Below are positions 34,911-43,445 of a DNA stretch of 64,000 bases, piece after piece. The notes beneath the pieces are model-generated. The model was not told where the DNA came from, made no database searches, and was given only the letters and a program-made list of their open reading frames with translations. Each line of letters starts with the position of its first letter. Within the stretch, counting starts at the first letter, position 1. The stretch comes from Candidatus Korarchaeum sp. (GTDB taxonomy: Archaea > Korarchaeota > Korarchaeia > Korarchaeales > Korarchaeaceae), in contig JAJHQZ010000004.1 of NCBI GenBank assembly GCA_020833055.1, positions 1 to 64,000 on the forward strand, read 5' to 3'. A program made the translations under genes and the position numbers.

Positions 34911-35888
34911 TTGGCCCTCTTGGATGTAAATGAATTGGTTAAGCACTTCCCGATAAAGTACGGGTTGTTCGGGAAGGTGATAGGATATATAAGGGCTGTG
35001 GATGGTGTCTCCTTCTCGATAGATAAGGGGAGCGTGTTATCGATCGTCGGTGAATCGGGGTCGGGGAAATCGACAGTCGCGAGATGTTTACTCAGGCTCT
35101 TAGATCCAACATCAGGCACTATCTCTTTCGAAGGGAAGGATGTACTCTCATTGAAGGGGAAGGAGCTGAAGTGGTATCGGAAAAACGTCCAAGCTGTTTT
35201 TCAAAACCCATTCTTATCCCTGAACCCCAGGATGAGTGTAGAATCCATATTAACTGAGCCGCTGAGGGTCCACATGGGTATGGATGGGAGCGAAGCTAAG
35301 GGAGAAGCTCTGAGATTGCTAGAGAGGGTTGGGCTCTCTCCGGAGATAGCGAAGAGACATCCTCATGAGTTGAGTGGAGGTCAGGCTCAGAGAGTTGCGA
35401 TAGCTAGAGCTATAGCCCCACATCCCGAGCTTCTCATTCTGGATGAGCCTACATCAGCTCTAGATGTCTCAGTCCAGGCCCAGATACTCAACCTCCTCGC
35501 TGAGCTGAAGGATGAGCTCGGGCTCTCCTATCTCCTGATATCTCACGATCTCTCCGTCGTGAGATACATAAGCGATCGCGTCGCAGTGATGTACTTAGGG
35601 AGGATAGTTGAAGAAGCTCAGATCGATGAGCTCTTCAATAATCCAGTCCATCCATATACGAAAGCACTCCTCTCCTCAGTGCCTGAGCCCGATCCTAAAG
35701 CGAGAGTACTGAGGAGCAGGATTATATTACCCGGTGAGCCCCCGAGCCCAGTCAACCCTCCTCCGGGATGCAAATTAGCTACGAGATGCCCATACGCGAT
35801 GGAACTGTGTATGAGCAGGGAGCCCGAGCTCGTGGATATAGGGGGAGGTCATCTCGTCAGGTGCTGGCAGCTCACTAGCTTGAAATGA
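34911..35888 (+). CDS. dppF: ABC transporter ATPase, DppF type
   Basis: A 325-residue ATPase. Walker A GESGSGKST, signature LSGGQAQRVAIA and Walker B LLILDEPTSALD are present, with the C-terminal CKLATRCPYAMELCMSREPE motif. Start is TTG 34911 with GGGTGAG upstream. Last gene of the five-gene transporter operon. Confidence 0.94.
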   Translation: MALLDVNELVKHFPIKYGLFGKVIGYIRAVDGVSFSIDKGSVLSIVGESGSGKSTVARCLLRLLDPTSGTISFEGKDVLSLKGKELKWYRKNVQAVFQNPFLSLNPRMSVESILTEPLRVHMGMDGSEAKGEALRLLERVGLSPEIAKRHPHELSGGQAQRVAIARAIAPHPELLILDEPTSALDVSVQAQILNLLAELKDELGLSYLLISHDLSVVRYISDRVAVMYLGRIVEEAQIDELFNNPVHPYTKALLSSVPEPDPKARVLRSRIILPGEPPSPVNPPPGCKLATRCPYAMELCMSREPELVDIGGGHLVRCWQLTSLK

Positions 35889-35964
35889 TAGGCTTCTGTA
35901 GAGGCTTAGAGCTCACCCCTTTTATTCGCGTGATTTAAATAAGAGGTGATCTCAATAGGAGGGT

Positions 35965-36618
35965 ATGATAGAGCTGGGAGAGGACGCTAGAGCCCTCGGA
36001 ATCTCGATAGCCTTCTCGAGAGTGAGAGGCGTGGAAGTGAGGGGGTCCGGGAGTAATGTCATAGAGCTAGCTGTCAAGGAAGTTAGGGGGAAGTACACTC
36101 TGGAGAGCTTGAAGGAGGATCCGGTAATCAGGGCGTACAGGGACTTCTACTGGAGGATAGGAATAGATCCAACTAAGGTGAGGCCCAGCAGCGAAGCCCT
36201 AGTCAGGAGGATCCTTAAGGAAGGTTTGCCATCTATAAATAGCGTCGTCGACTCTGGAAACGCTGCTAGCGCGATCACATTGGTGCCAATAGGCCTCTAC
36301 GATCTGGGGAAAGTGAGGGGGAAGTTGGAGCTGAGGTTAGCCAGGCCTGGGGAGATCTTCAAGCCGATAGGAGGGGGTGAGAAGGTCCTGTCCGGAGGGG
36401 AGCCTGTCCTAGCTGATGAGGATGGCCCCATCTTCCTCTACCCTCACAGAGATAGTGTGAGGACCATGATAACCAAGGGGACGAGGGAAGTCCTCATAGT
36501 GGCCGCTGGAGTCCCTGGTGTAGATGCTTCCCTGCTCAGGAGAGCCGCCTCCCTCACCCTGGAGTTCATACTGGAGACATCAGGGGGAGAGGGGGAGGAG
36601 GTGAGGGTCATCTTCTGA
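35965..36618 (+). CDS. B3/B4 domain protein (PheRS beta-like)
   Basis: A 217-residue stand-alone B3/B4 domain as found in phenylalanyl-tRNA synthetase beta subunits. DFYWRIGIDPTKVRPSSEAL and RRILKEGLPSINSVVDSGNA are the hallmarks. Free B3/B4 proteins are thought to edit mischarged tRNA or bind amino acids. AGGAGGG lies upstream of the ATG, and a TATA-like TTTAAATA near 35934 suggests its own promoter. It comes after the transporter operon but need not belong to it. Confidence 0.85.
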   Translation: MIELGEDARALGISIAFSRVRGVEVRGSGSNVIELAVKEVRGKYTLESLKEDPVIRAYRDFYWRIGIDPTKVRPSSEALVRRILKEGLPSINSVVDSGNAASAITLVPIGLYDLGKVRGKLELRLARPGEIFKPIGGGEKVLSGGEPVLADEDGPIFLYPHRDSVRTMITKGTREVLIVAAGVPGVDASLLRRAASLTLEFILETSGGEGEEVRVIF

Positions 36619-36628
36619 AGTTTTATTA

Positions 36629-36919
36629 TCAGCTCACCCTCCTGACTTTATACTCCATGTCTATTCCCTTATCCCTCCTATCATCGATCCTCACAGCGGT
36701 CACGATCCTCATGACCCCCAGTCTGTTGAGCTCATCGTGTATATCTTGGAGGAGTTCCCCGAGCTCCTTAAAGCTGGATATCTCGATTGAAGTCCCCATG
36801 GGCCCTACCCAGTGCTTCAATCCCCTCCTCTTTATCACCCCCACTACCCTCCTTATGTAATCCCCGACGCTAGGGGAACTAGTGCCTATCGGATCCACAG
36901 CTATCTCGACTATGAGCAT
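36629..36919 (-). CDS. MTH1187/UPF0045 family thiamine-binding-like protein
   Basis: About 96 residues of the MTH1187/YkoF-like fold. IVEIAVDPIGTSSPSVGDYI at the start and HWVGPMGTSIEI in the middle are the family motifs; some members bind thiamine or its pyrimidine part. ATG 36919 is chosen over TTG 36940 because the beta strand begins there. It converges with the B3/B4 gene with an 11-base gap and lies back to back with purP. Confidence 0.85.
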   Translation of the reverse strand: MLIVEIAVDPIGTSSPSVGDYIRRVVGVIKRRGLKHWVGPMGTSIEISSFKELGELLQDIHDELNRLGVMRIVTAVRIDDRRDKGIDMEYKVRRVS

Positions 36920-36992
36920 AAGATTACCCGATACCCTCAAATAAAATCCGATGCATGCTACTTTTTTAATAGCTGTGAGATGAGCTCACTCG

Positions 36993-38132
36993 ATGGTAAG
37001 CAGGGTGGAGATAGGGAGGATCCTCGAGGGCTACTCAGGGCGGGAGCTGACGATAGGTGCCCTGGGGACCCATTCCGCCTTGGAGATATGCAGAGGCGCG
37101 AAGGACGAGGGTTTCAGGACGCTAGTCATATGTCAGAGGGGGAGGGAGAGGACTTACTCGAGGTACTACATCTCGAGGGAGAGGTTCGGTAGGAGAGTAG
37201 GTATAGTCGATGAGGTGATCGTCCTCGATAAGTTCCGGGATATCGTTAATGAGGAAGTTCAGGAGGAGATGAGGGAGAGGAACACTATCTTAGTGCCCCA
37301 TAGAGGTCTCTGCGTGTACGTAGGTTATGAAGCTATAGAGAACTCTCTTAACATACCGATATTCGGGAACAGGTACTTACTCAGGGTAGAGGAGAGGGGG
37401 GGAGAGCTCAATCAGTACGTGTTGCTCGAGAGGGCCGGCATACCCCACCCCAGGATATTCAGGGACCCTAGTGAGATAGACGGGCCAGCTATAGTCAAAG
37501 TATCTGAAGCGGCTAGAGGTTATGAGAGAGCTTTCTTCATAGTATCCTCTCCTGAGGAGTTCGAGGAGAGGTCCAAGGAGCTTTTAGAGAGGGGTTTGAT
37601 AGAAAAGGAAGCTTTAGATGGAGCTGTCATAGAGGAGTTATTGATAGGGGCTTATTTCAACTTCAACTTCTTCTACTCACCTCTGGATGGTGAGATAGAG
37701 CTCCTAGGGATAGATATGAGGAGGCAGACTAATATAGATGGTATAGTGAGGCTGCCCGCTACACAACAGCTCGAAGCCCTGAGGTATCTTGAGGTGAGGA
37801 ACATAGAGGTGGGGCACGTGGCTTGCACTATAAGGGAGTCCCTCTTGGAGAGAGCTTTCGAACTAGCTGAGAGGTTCGTGAGAGCAGCGAGAGAGCTATG
37901 CCCACCTGGAGTGATAGGTCCTTTCGCTCTCCAAAGCGTGGTAATCCCCGGCCCTCCTCATGAGGATATAGTAGTTTACGATGTGAGCGTCAGGGTCCCC
38001 GGATCCCCCGGTATAAAGTTCACCCCATACTCAGAGGACCTCTGGGGGGTTCAGATGAGCGTGGGTAGGAGGATCGCCCTAGAGATAAGGGAAGCGTTGA
38101 AGAGAGGTATGCTGGAGGAGGTAGTGACATGA
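36993..38132 (+). CDS. purP: PurP-family ligase (FAICAR synthetase), copy 1
   Basis: A 379-residue ATP-grasp enzyme of the PurP family, which makes FAICAR from AICAR, formate and ATP in archaeal purine synthesis. TIGALGTHSALEICRGAKDE at the N-terminus, IPIFGNRYLLRVEERGGELN, IVEELLIG-type AVIEELLIGAYFNFNFFYSP and GVIGPFALQSV are family landmarks. TTTTTTAATA about 27 bases upstream gives a leaderless start. It overlaps the second copy by four bases (ATGA). Confidence 0.92.
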   Translation: MVSRVEIGRILEGYSGRELTIGALGTHSALEICRGAKDEGFRTLVICQRGRERTYSRYYISRERFGRRVGIVDEVIVLDKFRDIVNEEVQEEMRERNTILVPHRGLCVYVGYEAIENSLNIPIFGNRYLLRVEERGGELNQYVLLERAGIPHPRIFRDPSEIDGPAIVKVSEAARGYERAFFIVSSPEEFEERSKELLERGLIEKEALDGAVIEELLIGAYFNFNFFYSPLDGEIELLGIDMRRQTNIDGIVRLPATQQLEALRYLEVRNIEVGHVACTIRESLLERAFELAERFVRAARELCPPGVIGPFALQSVVIPGPPHEDIVVYDVSVRVPGSPGIKFTPYSEDLWGVQMSVGRRIALEIREALKRGMLEEVVT

Positions 38133-39229
38133 TACCTAGGGAGAGGATACTCAGTGTCCTATCGAAGTACGATGAGTCCGATGTGAAGATAGGTACTATA
38201 TGCTCCCACTCCTCCCTCCAGATATTCAACGGAGCCCGGAGGGAAGGTCTCGGGTGCGTCGGTATAGTCCTTAGGGGGAACAAGCCCTATTATGAGAGCT
38301 TCCCGAGGGCATCGCCAGATATATTCATCGAAGTCGATAGTTACGGGGATCTTTTGAGCGAAGAGATTCAGGAGGAGCTCATCTCCGAGAACGTCATAAT
38401 GATACCTCACGGATCTTTCGTAGAATACGTAGGGAGTGAGAACATACTGGAGAGGTTCATAGTGCCCATGTTCGGCAATAGGTTGACGCTCTACTGGGAG
38501 GGGGATAGGAGGAGGCAGAGGGAATGGCTGGAGGATGCTGGTGTATCGACCCCTAGGATATATAGGAGCCCCGATGATATAGACAGGCCAGTGATAGTCA
38601 AGCTTCATGGAGCTAAAGGTGGAAAAGGATATTTCAAAGCCTCGAGTCCTGAGGAATTCTACGGAAAGTTCAGAGAGCTCGAGGAGAGGGGTTTAGTTGA
38701 GGGTCTAGATGATGTCGTGATAGAGGAGTTCATAGTCGGGGTGAGGTTCTACCCCCACTTCTTCTTCAGCCCGATCGAGAGTGAGAATATAGCAGATTTA
38801 GAGGGAGGGAGGCTTGAGTTACTTGGGATGGATCGCCGTCTCGAGGTTATCGATGAGATACATAGGGGCTTACCAGATCTCATAGAGGACTTCATGGATT
38901 ACACTGTCACTGGCAACATACCAGTGATCGTGAGGGAGAGATACCTAGTCGATTTGCTCAGAGATGCCGTTAAGATAATTTCCTCATCTAGGAGGCTGTT
39001 CTATCCCGGCTTGATAGGTCCCTTCTGCATGGAGACTATATACAATCCCTCCAGGGGCTTCATAGTATTCGAGGTATCCGCTAGGATAGTAGCTGGGACG
39101 AACCTCTACACAGATGGCTCACCTTACTCTTACTACTATTACGATGAGCCTATGTCTATGGGTAGGAGGATAGCTAGAGAGATAAAGAAAGCCGTGAAAC
39201 TCGGTCTTCTCGATAAATTAATTTACTAA
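38129..39229 (+). CDS. purP: PurP-family ligase, copy 2
   Basis: A 366-residue paralogue of the preceding gene, with IGTICSHSSLQIFNGARREG, FGNRLTLYWEGDRRRQREWL, DVVIEEFIVGVRFYPHFFFS and GLIGPFCMETI. The two differ widely, so the duplication is old. Archaea with several PurP genes may use one for FAICAR synthesis and others for a different formylation or ligation. It is translationally coupled to copy 1. Confidence 0.92.
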   Translation: MIPRERILSVLSKYDESDVKIGTICSHSSLQIFNGARREGLGCVGIVLRGNKPYYESFPRASPDIFIEVDSYGDLLSEEIQEELISENVIMIPHGSFVEYVGSENILERFIVPMFGNRLTLYWEGDRRRQREWLEDAGVSTPRIYRSPDDIDRPVIVKLHGAKGGKGYFKASSPEEFYGKFRELEERGLVEGLDDVVIEEFIVGVRFYPHFFFSPIESENIADLEGGRLELLGMDRRLEVIDEIHRGLPDLIEDFMDYTVTGNIPVIVRERYLVDLLRDAVKIISSSRRLFYPGLIGPFCMETIYNPSRGFIVFEVSARIVAGTNLYTDGSPYSYYYYDEPMSMGRRIAREIKKAVKLGLLDKLIY

Positions 39230-39323
39230 ATTGCCGGGCTCGACTTAGAGGGGCTCATCGGGGAGCCGGACATGAAAAGCATCTTACATGATCTTGTTAA
39301 TTTTCAAAGTACTTGTCAGTCAA

Positions 39324-39334
39324 TTTTATATAAA
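39324..39334 (+). promoter_or_regulatory. TATA box of the purine ECF operon
   Basis: TTTTATATAAA is centred about 26 bases before ATG 39354, so the ECF S gene is probably leaderless and the operon has its own promoter separate from purP. Confidence 0.6.
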
Positions 39335-39353
39335 TGAAGTAAGATCTTATCGT

Positions 39354-39920
39354 ATGAGTCAGGAGGGCCCCGTCGAGTTCAAGAGACCCGATGTCCTCAC
39401 AGCTGTAACGTATATGGCCGTTTCATCAGCTGTCACGGGCATAGGATTCCTACTAACGGCGCCTATACCCCTCATCCCCGGTGCCATACACTGGCGTGTC
39501 CTAGCATTCTTACCATGCGTCTTCGGTATACTCTACGGACCCGTCACGGGATTCGTAGCTGGAGCCCTGGGTAACACGCTCTGGGCTATAGTAGGTGGGT
39601 ACTTCAACCCTGCAACGCCTATCTTCGACTTGATAGGAGTAGGTCTGACTGGATTGATTCCAGGGTACTTCTGCAAGCCGAATGACTCTCTATCTAAGAG
39701 AGGATTGCTGAAGATAGCTTTAGTCAGCTTGATCTCAGGTATGATAATGGTACCTATAGTCGCTATAGGGTTCGATCTCGTGGGCGCAGCCCCGTTCTTA
39801 CCGGCTGTGATATTCCTGATATTGAGCGATATACCTCCGATACTCATAGGGACGCCCATAGTAGTGGGCGCTATAACGCCGCCTCTCCTCAGGAGGGGGC
39901 TGATCAAGTGGAGACTTTGA
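39354..39920 (+). CDS. ECF transporter S component, predicted purine-related
   Basis: About 188 residues with six membrane segments. The N-terminal region VLTAVTYMAVSSAVTGIGFL then PIPLIPGAIHWRVLAFLPCV and FGILYGPVTGFVAGALGNTL are typical of S components. ATG 39354 follows the TATA box by 26 bases; the longer frame from 39288 would place the box inside the gene. It precedes the ATPase and T genes, then two phosphoribosyltransferase genes. Substrate by context: a purine base or related compound. Confidence 0.85.
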   Translation: MSQEGPVEFKRPDVLTAVTYMAVSSAVTGIGFLLTAPIPLIPGAIHWRVLAFLPCVFGILYGPVTGFVAGALGNTLWAIVGGYFNPATPIFDLIGVGLTGLIPGYFCKPNDSLSKRGLLKIALVSLISGMIMVPIVAIGFDLVGAAPFLPAVIFLILSDIPPILIGTPIVVGAITPPLLRRGLIKWRL

Positions 39921-41341
39921 GGGCATTGGAAGTCGTGGATTTGAGTTGCAGATATCGAAATTCCAGTTGGATACTCAAAGATATATCTTTTTATGTCAGA
40001 GCAGGCGAGTCATTAGCTATCGTAGGTCCCTCGGGTTCGGGTAAGACGACTCTAGCTCACTGCATCTCCGGGATAATCCCGAATAGGATACCCGCTGAGT
40101 TCAGGGGGAGCATAAGAGTCGATGGGGAGGACTTGTCGAGCAGCCCTATAAGGGAGAGGATAAGTTCCGTCGGCGTAGTCCTCCAAGATTACGAGTTACA
40201 GATATTCGGCTTGACAGTGGAGGAGGACCTCGAGATAAGCCTCAGGGAGGGAGGGGATATCGAGTGGATATTGGAGTTCTTCGGGCTCGAGAAGTATAGG
40301 GATTACTATACTCACGAGCTCTCAGGGGGGTTGAAGCACAGGCTAGTCGTAGCATCCATGATGCTATCCGACCCGAAGTACATCGTAATGGACGATCCCT
40401 TAGCGAACCTCGATTGGAATGGTAGGAGGATAATAGCTAAGACAGTAGATCTATTGAAGAGAGAGGGGAAAGGGGTCGTCTTGCTCACTAGGAAGCTGAG
40501 GGGGCTGGAGGACGTGATAGATAGAGTGATCTACCTGGGGCAGAGTAATAGGAACCCGCTGAGGGGATTGAGGATCCCGAGGATGTGCAACGGTAATTAC
40601 GAGGGGCCTGTGATTGAGTTCAATAGAGTTTACTTCAAGTACAATAAGGAGAGGGATTACGTATTGAAGGATATAACGCTGAGCGTGAGGAAGGGCGAGA
40701 TATTCGCGATAATGGGGCCTAACGGCTCCGGTAAGACGACTTTAATGAAGCATATAAACGGTCTCCTCAAACCCTCTAGGGGCTCCGTGATAGTTAAGGG
40801 CATAGATACACGGAGCGTCAGCCCGGCATCTATGTCTAAGTTCGTTGGTATGGTCTTCCAGAACCCGGAGAGGTATTTCGTCTCTGAGACAGTATGGGAT
40901 GAAGCCGCTTTCGGCGCTAGGAATCTCGGGTTGGGCGAGGAGAGAGTCGAGGAAGCCCTGCGTATGATGGGCCTATTAGATAGGAAGGAAGATAGCCCCA
41001 GTTCCTTGAGCATGGGGGAGAAGATCAGGCTCTATGCCGCTTCAGTGCTAGCGATGGATCCTGAGATAATAGTCTTCGACGAGCCCACTACGGGCCAGGA
41101 TGAGGAGACATTGGAGCAGATGAGGGAAGTGATAGGGAGACTCTCAGATTCCGGTAAGACTATCGTGATAGTGACTCACGATTCCGATTTCGCTGTATCG
41201 GTAGCTGATAGATTGGCTATACTGAAGGACGGCACTATATACGCGGAAGGGGATCCTTTGAAGCTCTTGAGAGATGATAGATTGGTTGAAGAAGCGGGAA
41301 TAGAGCCTCTATCGATGAGAGGTGAGGTGAATGCATCTTAA
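39908..41341 (+). CDS. ecfA: ECF transporter ATPase, fused A1-A2
   Basis: A 477-residue double ABC ATPase, shorter than the one at 18168-19910. Domain 1 has GPSGSGKTT and LSGGLKHRLVVA, and MDDPLANLD as an altered Walker B (Asp-Asp in place of Asp-Glu). Domain 2 has GPNGSGKTT, LSMGEKIRLYAA and IIVFDEPTTGQD. GTG 39908 lies inside the S gene (13-base overlap). The missing Glu in domain 1 suggests that only site 2 hydrolyses ATP well. Confidence 0.93.
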   Translation: METLRALEVVDLSCRYRNSSWILKDISFYVRAGESLAIVGPSGSGKTTLAHCISGIIPNRIPAEFRGSIRVDGEDLSSSPIRERISSVGVVLQDYELQIFGLTVEEDLEISLREGGDIEWILEFFGLEKYRDYYTHELSGGLKHRLVVASMMLSDPKYIVMDDPLANLDWNGRRIIAKTVDLLKREGKGVVLLTRKLRGLEDVIDRVIYLGQSNRNPLRGLRIPRMCNGNYEGPVIEFNRVYFKYNKERDYVLKDITLSVRKGEIFAIMGPNGSGKTTLMKHINGLLKPSRGSVIVKGIDTRSVSPASMSKFVGMVFQNPERYFVSETVWDEAAFGARNLGLGEERVEEALRMMGLLDRKEDSPSSLSMGEKIRLYAASVLAMDPEIIVFDEPTTGQDEETLEQMREVIGRLSDSGKTIVIVTHDSDFAVSVADRLAILKDGTIYAEGDPLKLLRDDRLVEEAGIEPLSMRGEVNAS

Positions 41342-42050
41342 GATAGGGTTGGATCCCAGAGCTAAGCTCTTCTTATTCGTAGTATGGTTCTCCTCAGTCT
41401 TCTTTTGCAAGAGCGTTTACTCCCTAATGTTGATACTCGCCTCATCTACGCTAATACTATCTCTCATAAGCTCCCCCGCATCCGTTCTCTCTAGATTGAG
41501 GAACTTCGTACCTATCGTACTCTTGGCGTTCCCCCTCTGGACCTTCCTAAACAAGTGGTCCTTATTCCATGCATCGAAGGGGTTCGACTTATCTCTAGGC
41601 CTATTCATGACGATCAGGTTGCTCTCGATCGTGATAATATCGATAGCTTTCTTGATATCCGTCAGGCCCACCGAGATAGTTAGAGCTCTGAACTCATTGA
41701 GAGTGCCGCCGGTAGTCACTGCAGTTCTAGCTCTAGCTCTCAGGACTCTATACATAATAGCTGAAGATTACAGATCTATCAAGGAGGCTCACGCTTCTAG
41801 AGGCCTCGAACTCGATAGGGGCTCCTTGATCAGGAGGATCAGATCGCACACCCCCCTACTCCTCCCACTGATGATCAGGAGTATAGATAGCGCGGAGAAG
41901 ATGGTATTGGCCCTAGAGCTCAGGCCCACTCTATTGACTAGTAGGAGGTCCAGTCCCCTGAGGGCTAGAGATTTGCTTATCTCACTCGGATGCCTCTCTC
42001 TAATAGCTCTCCTACTCTATTGCGATAGGATCTTGGTGAGTTCAGTATGA
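41331..42050 (+). CDS. ecfT: ECF transporter T component
   Basis: A 239-residue membrane protein of the EcfT family. GLDPRAKLFLFVVWFSS at the N-terminus is the usual LDPRxK opening. The coupling motifs are EAHASRGLELD and LALELRPTLLTSRR. It overlaps the ATPase gene by 11 bases and the next gene by four (ATGA), so all four are translated together. Confidence 0.92.
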   Translation: MHLKIGLDPRAKLFLFVVWFSSVFFCKSVYSLMLILASSTLILSLISSPASVLSRLRNFVPIVLLAFPLWTFLNKWSLFHASKGFDLSLGLFMTIRLLSIVIISIAFLISVRPTEIVRALNSLRVPPVVTAVLALALRTLYIIAEDYRSIKEAHASRGLELDRGSLIRRIRSHTPLLLPLMIRSIDSAEKMVLALELRPTLLTSRRSSPLRARDLLISLGCLSLIALLLYCDRILVSSV

Positions 42051-42628
42051 GTAAGAGGGTCTCAGAGTACAGAGGGCAGAAGAGCTATACTATCGATATA
42101 GGTGGAGTAGTCAGAGAGCTCCCATTGGTGAAAGTCTCGGAGGATCTGTGGATAGCTTCTAATGCAGATATCATCCTCGGGGATATAGAGTTCATACAAG
42201 CTGCAGCGGAGTTGATGCTCGATAAAGTCAGGAGGTACGATCCCGAGATATTAGTCACGCCTGAAGCTAAGGCGATAGCGTTCGCTTATGAACTAGCTAA
42301 GAAGCTCGGGCATAAGAGGCTAGTGATAGCTAGAAAATCTTTGAAAGCATATATGACTGATTACCTCATTGAGGAGTGCTCCTCTATCACTACGAAAGCT
42401 GAGCAAGTCCTGATATTAGTTAAGGAAGATGTAGATAGGATTAGGGGAAAGAGAGTATGCTTAATAGATGACGTAGTCTCGACCGGAGGGACTATCACTG
42501 CCCTGGAGAGATTGGTCGAGAGAGCCGGGGGGATCGTTGTCTGCAGGGCTGCGATATGGATAGAGGGCCCTTGGTACGAGGGCGATCTCATATACCTAGA
42601 TGAGCTCCCTGTTTTCATGAGAGTCTGA
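42047..42628 (+). CDS. apt: Purine phosphoribosyltransferase (Apt-like)
   Basis: A 193-residue type I phosphoribosyltransferase. VCLIDDVVSTGGTITAL is the PRPP-binding motif; LVTPEAKAIAFAYELAKKLG is the adenine-PRTase-type region and LVIARKSLKAYM the flexible-loop region. It would turn a purine base and PRPP into a nucleotide. It is fused by overlap to the ECF T gene: import and trapping of the base in one operon. Confidence 0.85.
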   Translation: MSKRVSEYRGQKSYTIDIGGVVRELPLVKVSEDLWIASNADIILGDIEFIQAAAELMLDKVRRYDPEILVTPEAKAIAFAYELAKKLGHKRLVIARKSLKAYMTDYLIEECSSITTKAEQVLILVKEDVDRIRGKRVCLIDDVVSTGGTITALERLVERAGGIVVCRAAIWIEGPWYEGDLIYLDELPVFMRV

Positions 42629-42674
42629 ATTTTATCCTCCTCATATTCAATATCTAGAGGGGGTCTAATAGTAA

Positions 42675-43388
42675 ATGAAGAAATTCGAGGAGTTGACTTA
42701 CAGACTCAATTCTATAGAAGCCCTGAGGATACTGAAGACGAGGATGTCTTATAAGGAGCTATCTTCAATGCTGAATATACCGCCGACAGCTCTGAGTAGG
42801 TACGTGAACGGGCACGTCATACCCGGCCTCGAGATAGCACGCTCTATATTCAATCTCCTCAAGAAAAAATACTTAGTAGCGGAAGTTAGAAATAGAATTA
42901 TAATTGATGAATTCGGTGTAATAGATAACAGTTTTATAATATATGACCCGATTCTTCTAAAATATATAGTATTATCTGAGTATGAGAGGGTGAACTCGGT
43001 GAAGATAGACAGAGTGTTGACGATAGAGACCGATGGGATACCTGTAGCATATCAGATAGCCTCTATATTCGGTAAGGAAGTAGCAGTAGCTAGGAAATCG
43101 AAGGAGATAGGTGTGAGGAAGTTCATAGAGATAAAGCAAGTCTTCGAATCCGGGACTTACAGGTACATCTACTTGCACAAGGATGCCCTGAGGAGAGGGG
43201 AGTACGTGCTCCTAGCCGATGATATAATCAGGACGGGAGCTACGATAAGGGCGTTGATGAATCTCTGCAGAGAGGCCAGAGCTAACGTCTCAGGTATATT
43301 CACTGTGATATCCATCGGGAAGATGAGCGAGAGACTCGAGGAGGAATTCGGGGTGCCAGTGATATCTTTCATGGAGTTGAGTGCTTGA
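42675..43388 (+). CDS. HTH-phosphoribosyltransferase regulator (GfcR/PurR-like)
   Basis: A 237-residue protein. The N-terminal 65 residues form a helix-turn-helix: MSYKELSSMLNIPPTALSRY. From about residue 110 a phosphoribosyltransferase fold follows, with LTIETDGIPVAYQIASIFG and the PRPP motif YVLLADDIIRTGATIRALM. Archaeal GfcR and bacterial PurR have this layout and use the fold as a PRPP or nucleotide sensor. It lies 46 bases after the apt-like gene and probably regulates this purine locus. Confidence 0.85.
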   Translation: MKKFEELTYRLNSIEALRILKTRMSYKELSSMLNIPPTALSRYVNGHVIPGLEIARSIFNLLKKKYLVAEVRNRIIIDEFGVIDNSFIIYDPILLKYIVLSEYERVNSVKIDRVLTIETDGIPVAYQIASIFGKEVAVARKSKEIGVRKFIEIKQVFESGTYRYIYLHKDALRRGEYVLLADDIIRTGATIRALMNLCREARANVSGIFTVISIGKMSERLEEEFGVPVISFMELSA

Positions 43389-43445
43389 GACCAGCGTCCA
43401 GGGATCCCTATCGAAACCTCGACTTACGCGAGGATCCCTGTAGAA

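Noticed and set aside
39288-39353. Longer N-terminus for the ECF S component
   Set aside because: The TATA box would lie within the gene; ATG 39354 fits a leaderless start.
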